NCBI GenBank assembly: GCA_903847315.1 | Contig: CAINDG010000038.1 | Span: 1-64,000 of the forward strand | DNA from: an uncultured Planctomycetota bacterium | GTDB taxonomy: Bacteria > Planctomycetota > Phycisphaerae > Sedimentisphaerales > UBA12454 | DNA length: 64,000 nt | Direction of reading: 5' to 3' | In this document: one piece after another, positions 32,808 to 39,754 of the stretch | Numbering within the stretch: position 1 is the first letter of the stretch | Layout: the number at the start of each line of letters is the position of its first letter | Translations under genes and position numbers: made by a program | The notes under the pieces: generated by a model | Seen by the model: only the letters and a program-made list of their open reading frames with translations | Told to the model about the DNA's origin: nothing | Databases searched by the model: none

Positions 32808-34163
32808 CCTGCCAAAAAGTGTTAACGCACTTGCCCTTTTTATATTTACATCGACAAACCGCCCTGCCAAATCTGCCGGGCCGTCAAAAACAACAATACA
32901 ATCGCCGCTTGTCCGCCCGATAAGCTGAGGATGTTGCTTTTTGTCGATATTATCAAGATGAGATTTGCCGCTTGCGCCCTCGACAAGGACTTTTACCGTC
33001 CTGCCAATAAAAGATTTGTTTAATTCGGCGCTGATTTTTCCCTGAACAGCAAGAAGTTCGATGTTTCTTTGCTTTTTTATCTCTATTGGCACATCATCTG
33101 CAAGCTTATCGTCCGCTCTCGTGCCGGGGCGAGGCGAATATTTGAAGATAAAGCAGTTTTTGTATTGAGCTTTTTGAATAAGCTCAACACTTTTCTGGAA
33201 ATCTTCCTGTGTTTCGCCCGGAAAACCGACAATAAAATCGCCTGCTATTGCAATATCCGGCACAATCTCTCTCGCTTTATCTATAATCCGGAGATATTGG
33301 TCGCAGGTATAGCCGCGATTCATTGCCTTTAAGATTTTATCCGAGCCGCTCTGGGCGGGAATATGCAGATATCGGCAGACTTTGGGTAAATCAATCATCG
33401 CCTTAAAAATTCTTTCGTCGAAATTTTTAGGATAACAGGTAACAAACTTAATCCATTCGATGTCGGTTATTTTGCTTACCTCGTAAAGCAAATCCGCAAA
33501 AGAAAAATCTTCATAGTGATAGGAATTTACTGTTTGCCCCAGCAGCGTTACCTGCTTTATGCCGGCATCGGCAAGTTTTTTAATTTGCGCGATAATCTTT
33601 TCCGGCGGTCTTGACGCTTCAGGACCTCTTACATAAGGCACAACGCAATATGAACAGAATTTATCGCAGCCGCGCATTACGCGAACATACGCCTGTGCGG
33701 GCAGATTATCCTCGGCTGAATCATAAGAATATTCAAAATCGTCAAGCTGCTGCGATTGCTGCTGCGAAGATTTATGCCTGATATCTTCGCTTACGGCAGT
33801 TGATTTCGTTTTTTGTCCGACGGCCTTGTTCACAAGATTCACAAGTTCAGGTATTTGCAGCGGTCCGCAGACGATATTTACCGCTTCGTGGCTGAGTAAA
33901 TCTTCCTTTAATCTTTGAGCCATACATCCGAACACGGCGACAACAAGTTCTGGGTTGGTTTTTTTTATATGTTTCAGAAGCCCCAGCAGCGACAAAACTC
34001 TTTCCTCAGCGTGATTACGAACAGAGCAGGTATTGACAAGTACAACATCAGCCTGCGCAAGCACTTGCGTCAGCTTGAAACCTGCTTGCAGAAATGAATT
34101 GACTACCAGATTGGTGTCGAGCTTATTCATCTGACACCCAAAGCTTCTCAGGAATACTTTCAC
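32796..34163 (-). CDS. miaB: tRNA-2-methylthio-N6-dimethylallyladenosine synthase
   Basis: A 455-residue radical-SAM methylthiotransferase acting on i6A37 of tRNA. The N-terminal MTTase domain has the three cluster cysteines in FGCQMN, VNTCSVRNHAEERV and FGCMAQR. The radical-SAM motif is GCDKFCSYCVVPYVRG (Cx3Cx2C). The C-terminal TRAM domain ends FVDVNIKRAS. A short Gln/Ser-rich linker near residue 130 is non-conserved. GTG start with GAGG upstream; the start overlaps the stop of the GIY-YIG gene by 4 nt, implying coupling in a hydrolase/GIY-YIG/miaB operon. MiaB and not RimO or MtaB is favoured by the Cys spacing and PxVRGPEASR motif. Confidence 0.94.
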   Translation of the reverse strand: MKVFLRSFGCQMNKLDTNLVVNSFLQAGFKLTQVLAQADVVLVNTCSVRNHAEERVLSLLGLLKHIKKTNPELVVAVFGCMAQRLKEDLLSHEAVNIVCGPLQIPELVNLVNKAVGQKTKSTAVSEDIRHKSSQQQSQQLDDFEYSYDSAEDNLPAQAYVRVMRGCDKFCSYCVVPYVRGPEASRPPEKIIAQIKKLADAGIKQVTLLGQTVNSYHYEDFSFADLLYEVSKITDIEWIKFVTCYPKNFDERIFKAMIDLPKVCRYLHIPAQSGSDKILKAMNRGYTCDQYLRIIDKAREIVPDIAIAGDFIVGFPGETQEDFQKSVELIQKAQYKNCFIFKYSPRPGTRADDKLADDVPIEIKKQRNIELLAVQGKISAELNKSFIGRTVKVLVEGASGKSHLDNIDKKQHPQLIGRTSGDCIVVFDGPADLAGRFVDVNIKRASALTLFGRSTD

Positions 34164-34447
34164 AGTATTCCTCTGATTTCATATTTTCTTATAAGTTCTT
34201 CCTTTTTTTTACGGCTTAATGTTTTAATATCTCTTTCTCCATTTAAAGCGCTTTTATAATACCGGTATTCTTTGGCATAAGCCAATGTCACCGGCAGTTT
34301 ATTTCTCACATATTTCGCCCCTTTGCCGCCATTATGTAAAGCAATGCGTTTCTCCAGATTACTCGTGTAGCCGGTATAATACGTCCCGTCTTTGCATCTG
34401 AGGATATAAACCCAGTACTTTCCTTTACGAATCGGCACCTTTGACAT
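34160..34447 (-). CDS. GIY-YIG domain nuclease (UPF0213/YhbQ type)
   Basis: A 95-residue single-domain protein of the small GIY-YIG family. The core reads WVYILRCKDGTYYTGYTSN (GIY and YIG elements as VYI and YTG), then LEKRIALHNGGKGAKYVRNK and LAYAKEYRYYKSALNGERDI with the catalytic Arg and Glu positions. Such small proteins are frequent in bacteria and some act on nucleic acids; a specific role here is not known. It starts 4 nt after the hydrolase gene and overlaps miaB by 4 nt. Confidence 0.88.
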   Translation of the reverse strand: MSKVPIRKGKYWVYILRCKDGTYYTGYTSNLEKRIALHNGGKGAKYVRNKLPVTLAYAKEYRYYKSALNGERDIKTLSRKKKEELIRKYEIRGIL

Positions 34448-34451
34448 ATTG

Positions 34452-35336
34452 TTAATTCTGTTTTTTATAAATTTTAATTATCTCTTTAATATAATTATTC
34501 AGATTCTTATTAAACTCGTCCGGCCTTTCGAGCATAACAAAATACCCTGCCCCTTTAATAATTGTAACATCGAAAGACGACATATACTTGCGATTGGCCT
34601 CTGGATTCGTCGGCCAAAGGTCGGCATTGACACATCGCACAGGAACTTTAACTTCCTTGAAAATATTCGCGATTCCTTTATTTTCAAATTTTGTAACATA
34701 TTCTTTAAATGTACTTATAGCTACATACGAAGGCTCGCAGGAAATGTCATTAATAATCCATTTTTTCAATTCCGGTTTGATTTTTTTACCAAACATCGGC
34801 TCGATAAACTTCTTAACCTCGCCTTTAAAATCGTTTTGAAATCCATCGACCATTTGTTTAAATTGCTCTTCCGGCATAGTGTCTTCAACATTTTGTATTG
34901 AATCGGCTCCGATAATACCAATGACACGCTCCGGCATCAGTCTGGCCGCTTCAGCAACGATTTCGCCTGACATCGAATGGCCGATTAGGACAACTTTCTT
35001 TGCGTTGACATCTTCGACAACTGCTTTTACATCCTGTCCGAATGCTTCGAGCGAATATACTTTCCGGTTCTGCTCTGAATTTCCGTGTCCTGCAAGGTCA
35101 ATGGTAACTACTCTATATTTTTGAGAAAAATATGGAATCTGATAGCGCCAATATCTGCTGTCGCCGCTCCAGCCGTGAACGAATACAAGGGTTGTATCGC
35201 CGCTGCCGAACACGTTATAACTGATAATCTCGCCATCGAAGGATTTAACGTAATAACTATTTCCGTTAGTCGCTGCCGTCAAATACGACGCTGCCGCAAT
35301 AATAATTGCCGCAATCAAAAACTTTCCTTTTCTCAT
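34452..35336 (-). CDS. Exported alpha/beta hydrolase with the catalytic His replaced by Tyr
   Basis: A 294-residue protein with a signal peptide (GKFLIAAIIIAAASYLTAA). The alpha/beta hydrolase fold is clear: VFVHGWSGDSRYWRYQIPYF (oxyanion region), TIDLAGHGNS and the nucleophile elbow LIGHSMSGEIVAEA (Ser121). The acid is probably the Asp in VNADLWPTN. The histidine normally found in the GAGHFVMLE motif is Tyr265 here (KGAGYFVMLERPDEFN). A C-to-T change of CAT to TAT would explain it. Either the enzyme is inactive, uses another His, or has a non-hydrolytic role. First gene of the operon with GIY-YIG and miaB. Confidence 0.85.
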   Translation of the reverse strand: MRKGKFLIAAIIIAAASYLTAATNGNSYYVKSFDGEIISYNVFGSGDTTLVFVHGWSGDSRYWRYQIPYFSQKYRVVTIDLAGHGNSEQNRKVYSLEAFGQDVKAVVEDVNAKKVVLIGHSMSGEIVAEAARLMPERVIGIIGADSIQNVEDTMPEEQFKQMVDGFQNDFKGEVKKFIEPMFGKKIKPELKKWIINDISCEPSYVAISTFKEYVTKFENKGIANIFKEVKVPVRCVNADLWPTNPEANRKYMSSFDVTIIKGAGYFVMLERPDEFNKNLNNYIKEIIKIYKKQN

Positions 35337-35358
35337 CGCAATCTTCCTAAATTATAGT

Positions 35359-35409
35359 TTATATCGCTATTTTCATACCCAGTGAAATAACTTTTTAGCG
35401 AATATCGGG
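35359..35409 (-). pseudogene. Remnant of a flavodoxin-like gene 3' end
   Basis: On the minus strand this reads PDIR, a stop, then KVISLGMKIAI and a final stop. It matches the end of the intact flavodoxin at 36686 (PDIRDKVISLGMKMAQ) at about 37 of 45 nucleotides over 35365-35409. The match stops at the exchanger gene end, so only the last 15-17 codons survive. Confidence 0.75.
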
Positions 35410-35433
35410 CAACCGGAAGTTTTTGAAAAATTT

Positions 35434-36588
35434 TTATCCGGCTGTATCGGTTTTTAAATACTTTTTGCTCAATTCCAGGAAAATATGAAAGGCATTTCTC
35501 TGCCTGAAGTTTATTATCATCCGCAATGTTTCAATCAACGCCCACAGTCCATAAACCCATGTAATTTCCTGGCGTATGCCGGGAACCACAAATTGGACGA
35601 GCCACAATACAAACAAGGCGGCAGCTTCAAAAAATCTGAAATCCATACTCGCCAGGAAAAGAAATCCCAGATAAGACTGAATAATAGTCAATAGTATTTC
35701 GACTCTTTGGTGCTGGTCAAAATGAACAACTGAAATTTTTCCCATGCCGAAGGAGTAAATGAAAGGTATCATCGCAACAAGAATCGTCCATTGATTAATG
35801 GACGAGGAGACAAAATTGGCAAGAGCCATCGGCGCTTTGCTGACTTTTCTGGCCCAGTTAAAAGCCGAGAGTTTCTCAGGAAACTCGCTCAGGAACGGCG
35901 CTACCCACTGGACAAAAACAAACTGTGAAATTCCAATAGATGTCGCCAGGGCAAGCATCGAATTAAGAAATGGATGCACCGAATAATATATAACCACAGC
36001 GCCGACCACAAAAAGACTTACTATCCATATTATACTGACCGGCTTGCTATGCTTCATCACATATTTTGAAACCCAGCCCAAATCGCTCATCTCTTCCTTG
36101 TCCTGTGGCGGTATTTTCGACAGCAGATAAAGATAAGCAAAATAAATGGCGCTTAATACCAGGCCGTCAAAAATATCCAGCGTGCCTTTAAAATAAATCA
36201 CTAAAAAGTAAAGCAGCGTCGGCAAAAGCGAAACAACGGCGATGGAATGTTCATCCTCCAGTTTTATGACCCATGAATCTTTTTTATTTCCTTTCCTTCG
36301 CCCAAAAAACAGTGCCACAAAATAAACCATAGGCCAACCCAGGCCGACGAATAATCTTAATGACCCTGTATAATTAGCGGTAATAAGATGCAATCTTGAC
36401 GGGTCTTTGGCCGCATCCAATGCGATAACAGCCTCAACCGCAAACTCGGGGATTGTCTGAATCCACGCAAGTAACGCCAGCGCCAAGCCCTGCGAAATAT
36501 AGAATTGGCCGCACTCAGCAGCCCAGGCGATAAGCAGTGCCGCCAGAACTATTGCCGGAAACGTCCATAAGGAACTCAATGCTTCCAT
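35434..36588 (-). CDS. Sodium/calcium exchanger family membrane protein
   Basis: A 384-residue protein with about ten membrane segments and the two alpha-repeats of the Ca2+/cation antiporter family. The first is IQTIPEFAVEAVIALDAA with NYTGSLRLFVG. The second is QWVAPFLSEFPEKLSAF with ALANFVSSSINQWTILVA. The PE and SEFPE glutamates and the N-x-SxS/NxTGS pattern match ion-binding positions. A charged cytoplasmic loop (about 155-175) separates the halves. The transported ion is unknown. The start at 36588 (MEALSSLWTFP) begins directly with the first helix; a good promoter lies at 36622-36650. Confidence 0.85.
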   Translation of the reverse strand: MEALSSLWTFPAIVLAALLIAWAAECGQFYISQGLALALLAWIQTIPEFAVEAVIALDAAKDPSRLHLITANYTGSLRLFVGLGWPMVYFVALFFGRRKGNKKDSWVIKLEDEHSIAVVSLLPTLLYFLVIYFKGTLDIFDGLVLSAIYFAYLYLLSKIPPQDKEEMSDLGWVSKYVMKHSKPVSIIWIVSLFVVGAVVIYYSVHPFLNSMLALATSIGISQFVFVQWVAPFLSEFPEKLSAFNWARKVSKAPMALANFVSSSINQWTILVAMIPFIYSFGMGKISVVHFDQHQRVEILLTIIQSYLGFLFLASMDFRFFEAAALFVLWLVQFVVPGIRQEITWVYGLWALIETLRMIINFRQRNAFHIFLELSKKYLKTDTAG

Positions 36589-36621
36589 AATATCTTTACC
36601 CGGTATTTAATGCATAAACCT

Positions 36622-36650
36622 TTTATAGTATATAAATTATAATAAGGCAA
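36622..36650 (-). promoter_or_regulatory. Sigma70-like promoter of the exchanger gene
   Basis: Minus-strand TTGCCT (36645-36650), 17-bp spacer, TATAAA (36622-36627), in a very AT-rich stretch. Confidence 0.6.
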
Positions 36651-36685
36651 AAATAAGTAAAAAGAAAGCACAGAAGAAACTTTTT

Positions 36686-37264
36686 TCACTGTGCCATTTT
36701 CATGCCCAGTGAGATGACTTTATCGCGGATATCGGGGCGTTTTTTTGTAATTTCTCCGGAGACGCCCGCGTTAGCAGCAAGAATAGATTCAAATTTCATG
36801 CCGGAATATTCGGCCGTTAAAGCAAAAGGTTTTTCAAGGGCGTCAAGACCTATATCTTCAAACGCGCTTGCCAAAACAACAAGAGTTTTCCCCTTCAAAG
36901 GCGTTTGCATCGTGCCGGCATCATTGTCCCATTTATAAAGCGAAAACATCCTGTCGAAAATAAGCTTTAACTGCGCACTCGGGCCAAAAAAATATAGCGG
37001 AGTAGCAAAAACAATCACATCGACTTGTGCCATTTTGGCTAAAAATGGTTTCGCCTCGTCATTAACACAGCATTCGTATTTGTCGCTCTCCTGACACGTT
37101 CGGCAGGATATACAGCCAAGCGTTTTATATTTAAGAAAAGCGGTACGGACAATTTCAATATCGGCTCCTTTTGAACGAGCGCCCTGACAGAACCAGTCCG
37201 CCATCATAGCGGTGTTTCCATCCTTTTTAGGACTTCCATTAAGTATCAGAATTTTTTTAGACAT
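36686..37264 (-). CDS. Flavodoxin-fold NAD(P)H-dependent oxidoreductase
   Basis: A 192-residue FMN-binding protein of the NADPH-dependent FMN reductase / iron-sulfur flavoprotein-like group. The phosphate-binding loop is LILNGSPKKDGNTAMMADWF, followed by ATPLYFFGPSAQLKLIFDRM for the isoalloxazine site. A cysteine-rich segment CISCRTCQESDKYECC (about residues 51-66) resembles the compact Cys motif that holds a 4Fe-4S cluster in archaeal iron-sulfur flavoproteins, so a cluster is possible. AAGGGGC precedes the ATG. A remnant of a second copy of its 3' end lies 1.3 kb downstream. Confidence 0.85.
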   Translation of the reverse strand: MSKKILILNGSPKKDGNTAMMADWFCQGARSKGADIEIVRTAFLKYKTLGCISCRTCQESDKYECCVNDEAKPFLAKMAQVDVIVFATPLYFFGPSAQLKLIFDRMFSLYKWDNDAGTMQTPLKGKTLVVLASAFEDIGLDALEKPFALTAEYSGMKFESILAANAGVSGEITKKRPDIRDKVISLGMKMAQ

Positions 37265-37346
37265 AAAATTGCCCCTTATAACCTTTCATATAAAAACTAT
37301 GATAAAGCAGAGACATAAAAAAATAAAGAGCCTTTAATATTTGTTC

Positions 37347-37375
37347 TTGACGGACGAGCAATATTGGTATATACA
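37347..37375 (+). promoter_or_regulatory. Sigma70-like promoter of the gntR-uxaE operon
   Basis: TTGACG (37347-37352), 17-bp spacer, TATACA (37370-37375). The -10 lies inside the palindrome at 37365-37383. Confidence 0.7.
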
Positions 37376-37383
37376 ATATACCA
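37365..37383 (+). promoter_or_regulatory. Candidate GntR operator
   Basis: Perfect palindrome TGGTATAT-ACA-ATATACCA covering the -10 box, 25 nt before the gntR ATG. The shape (short half-sites, odd centre) fits FadR-subfamily operators. Binding would block transcription, so autorepression relieved by a uronate-type ligand is inferred. Confidence 0.65.
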
Positions 37384-37407
37384 GTTTACTGTAATCTTGA
37401 GGTATAG

Positions 37408-38100
37408 ATGGACAAGGAACTGCTACACACAAAACTTGTCAGGGAAGTAATCGCTATGATAGCGTCCGGCAAATACAGCGACGGGACCAGGCTGCCTGCC
37501 GAAAGAAAACTCTGTGAACAATTCCAGTTAAGCCGCGGTACGGTAAGACAGGCGTTCTACGACCTTGAAAAACTCGGCATAGTAAAAATCAGGGCCGGCT
37601 CCGGCGCCTATGTTCAGAAGATTTCACAAAAGAAACTGCCGACCCATCTTCTCCCGCCGGACTTCAGCAAAGTAACGCTCACAGATATTATCTACGCCCG
37701 AAAAGCAATCGAGACGGCAGCGATAACGCTTGCCTGCGAAAAAATAAGCATCAGTCAGCTTGAACAGCTTGAACAGTTAATAGAAAAGATGGAACAGTCG
37801 AAAGACAATCTTCTGGAGTTTCTCAAATTAGATACCCAATTCCATCAGTTCATAATTCACGCAAGCGGAAATATGCCGCTGGTTACGGCTTTCGAGGCAA
37901 TCGCGGAATACCATAAATATTCGCAGGTCTTCTCAAGTCTTTACGAAGAAGAGGTAAAGATAGCGATAAAATATCACAAAAAAATGCTCTTGGCTTTGAA
38001 ACTCCGCAACGCCAGAAATGCCGCAAAAGCAATTATGAAACATCTGGAACATACGGAACAAATAACAAACATGGCGAAACAAAAAGATATTGCTGTTTAA
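37408..38100 (+). CDS. GntR family (FadR subfamily) transcriptional regulator
   Basis: A 230-residue regulator. The N-terminal winged helix reads VIAMIASGKYSDGTRLPAER and LCEQFQLSRGTVRQAFYDLE, followed by GIVKIRAGSGAYV. The C-terminal FCD-type helical domain (about 90-215) has IIYARKAIETAAITLACE, DTQFHQFIIHASGNM and IKYHKKMLLALKLRNA, the Asp and His residues being the usual metal/ligand site. GAGG lies 5 nt before the ATG. uxaE starts 26 nt after its stop. In other bacteria FadR-subfamily regulators such as UxuR and ExuR control uronate use, which agrees with the neighbour. Confidence 0.9.
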   Translation: MDKELLHTKLVREVIAMIASGKYSDGTRLPAERKLCEQFQLSRGTVRQAFYDLEKLGIVKIRAGSGAYVQKISQKKLPTHLLPPDFSKVTLTDIIYARKAIETAAITLACEKISISQLEQLEQLIEKMEQSKDNLLEFLKLDTQFHQFIIHASGNMPLVTAFEAIAEYHKYSQVFSSLYEEEVKIAIKYHKKMLLALKLRNARNAAKAIMKHLEHTEQITNMAKQKDIAV

Positions 38101-38126
38101 TAAAAAATTATTGAAAGGTTTATGAA

Positions 38127-39374
38127 ATGAAACTTGAAAAATTCTCTTTCGGCATCGGCGACAGGTTCGCACATCAGGGCAAGGCTCAGCTTGCTGCAAT
38201 AATCAAAGCGAAACAGCAGGGCTGCAACATCGTCCCCGTTTGGAACAAATCCAACAGGGAACATTCCATCATTGGAACTGAACCTGCCGACGTAAAAAAA
38301 GAGGCGGAGGCTGCCGTAAAGGCGCTCGGCTGGAAAGATTCATATTATATTGACGCGGACCATATAAACCTTAATAACGTCGATGGTTTTATAGATTCAA
38401 GCAATTTCTTTACGCTCGATGTCGCTGATTACATCGGCCAGAAATGTGATGAAAAAGATTTGAAAGCCTTTGTGGCAGCCAACAAAAAATTCATCGGCAA
38501 AATTGAAATACCCGGAATCGGCGAAAAATTAAACATAACCCAAAGCGACCTTGAAAAAATCGGGGCGAAATTCCTGCTTGCCGTCAAAAAGGCCGGCGAA
38601 ACTTACAGGCATGTGGCCGCAAAGAAAGGCGCCGATAAATTTGTAACCGAAGTTTCGGTGGACGAATCGAATCTGCCGCAAAGTCCAGTTGAAATGTTAT
38701 TTATCTTGTCCGCCATCGCCGCCGAAGGAATACCCGCACAGACAATCGCGCCTAAATTCACAGGCAGATTCAACAAGGGCGTCGATTACGTCGGCAATGT
38801 TGCGCAATTCGAAAAAGAATTCAACGAAGATATAGCGGTAATAAATTTTGTGATTAAACAGTTCGGTCTGCCCGCCACTCTGAAATTAAGCGTTCATTCC
38901 GGCAGCGATAAATTTTCGATTTACACGCCGATAAAGAAGGCATTGAAGAAATTCAACGCCGGTCTGCATTTGAAAACCGCAGGAACAACCTGGCTTGAGG
39001 AAATCATCGGCCTTGCACTGGCCGGCGGCTGCGGCCTTGATATCGCAAAGGAAGTTTATAAGCAGGCTCTTGAACATTTCGACGAGCTTTGCGGACCATA
39101 CGCAACGGTTATCGATATTAACAAATCAAAATTGCCCAGTCCTGAGGAAGTTTTTAAATGGGACAGCACAAAATACGCAAATACTTTACGGCACGACCAG
39201 AAATGCAAGGATTACAATCCTAATTTCAGACAGTTAATCCACGTCGGCTACAAAATCGCGGCAAAGATGGGACATTGTTATATTGAAGCACTGGAAAAAT
39301 ACGAAGACGTAATCGCAAAAACAGTAACTGAAAACATCTACGACAGGCATATCAAGCGAGTCTTCCTGGATTAA
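38127..39374 (+). CDS. uxaE: Tagaturonate epimerase family protein
   Basis: A 415-residue protein of the UxaE family, first described in Thermotoga. There it interconverts D-tagaturonate and D-fructuronate, linking galacturonate to the glucuronate/mannonate branch. Recognisable stretches are FSFGIGDRFAHQGKAQLAAI at the N-terminus, VPVWNKSNREHSIIG, KFTGRFNKGVDYVGNV, KLSVHSGSDKFSIY and HLKTAGTTWLEEIIGLA; conserved His, Asp and Glu residues probably bind the metal. AAAGG lies 8 nt before the ATG. It sits in an operon behind a GntR regulator and is closed by a strong terminator. Together with the pectate lyases at 6-8 kb it supports pectin catabolism. Confidence 0.85.
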   Translation: MKLEKFSFGIGDRFAHQGKAQLAAIIKAKQQGCNIVPVWNKSNREHSIIGTEPADVKKEAEAAVKALGWKDSYYIDADHINLNNVDGFIDSSNFFTLDVADYIGQKCDEKDLKAFVAANKKFIGKIEIPGIGEKLNITQSDLEKIGAKFLLAVKKAGETYRHVAAKKGADKFVTEVSVDESNLPQSPVEMLFILSAIAAEGIPAQTIAPKFTGRFNKGVDYVGNVAQFEKEFNEDIAVINFVIKQFGLPATLKLSVHSGSDKFSIYTPIKKALKKFNAGLHLKTAGTTWLEEIIGLALAGGCGLDIAKEVYKQALEHFDELCGPYATVIDINKSKLPSPEEVFKWDSTKYANTLRHDQKCKDYNPNFRQLIHVGYKIAAKMGHCYIEALEKYEDVIAKTVTENIYDRHIKRVFLD

Positions 39375-39380
39375 AACCTT

Positions 39381-39411
39381 AAAAGGCTGGAAATAATGCT
39401 TCCAGCCTTTT
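39381..39411 (+). terminator. Intrinsic terminator after uxaE
   Basis: 12-bp stem AAAAGGCTGGAA / TTCCAGCCTTTT with a 7-nt loop (39393-39399) followed by ATTTT. It lies just after the uxaE stop. Confidence 0.9.
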
Positions 39412-39463
39412 ATTTTGCAATAATACGGGACATACCAGACATTTTTATTGCCTAATGTTTTCC

Positions 39464-39491
39464 TTGCCTCCACGGCATTAATAGATATACT
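39464..39491 (+). promoter_or_regulatory. Sigma70-like promoter of the fmdB-leuS operon
   Basis: TTGCCT (39464-39469), 16-bp spacer, TATACT (39486-39491). The predicted start near 39498 gives a leader of about 36 nt with GGGAG before the ATG at 39534. Confidence 0.65.
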
Positions 39492-39533
39492 ATTGTGTTT
39501 TAGCCAAAAATTTAACCTGCAGGGAGTTAATTT

Positions 39534-39749
39534 ATGCCCATTTTTGAGTACAAGTGCGCCGATTGCGGCAAGGTAAGCGAGTTTCTGGAAAAGGCGGATT
39601 CAAGAGCCGACCATCCCTGCCCTGCCTGCGGCAGTAAAAATCTTAAAAAACAGTTCTCAACATTCTCGGCTGTAGTAAAGCAGTCTTCAGCCGGTTCGAA
39701 ATGCCATACCTGTCCATCAGGCGGAAACTGCCCTCATTCAGGATTGTAA
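39534..39749 (+). CDS. FmdB family zinc-ribbon protein
   Basis: A 71-residue protein with the FmdB/CxxC-CxxC regulatory-protein ribbon: [17 protein letters not shown] and [20 protein letters not shown] supply four zinc cysteines. A short tail holds two more Cys (CHTC) and a final CPH. The role is unknown; small ribbons of this type occur singly throughout bacteria. GGGAG lies upstream of the ATG; leuS starts 5 nt after the stop. Confidence 0.88.
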   Translation: MPIFEYKCADCGKVSEFLEKADSRADHPCPACGSKNLKKQFSTFSAVVKQSSAGSKCHTCPSGGNCPHSGL

Positions 39750-39754
39750 AAACT

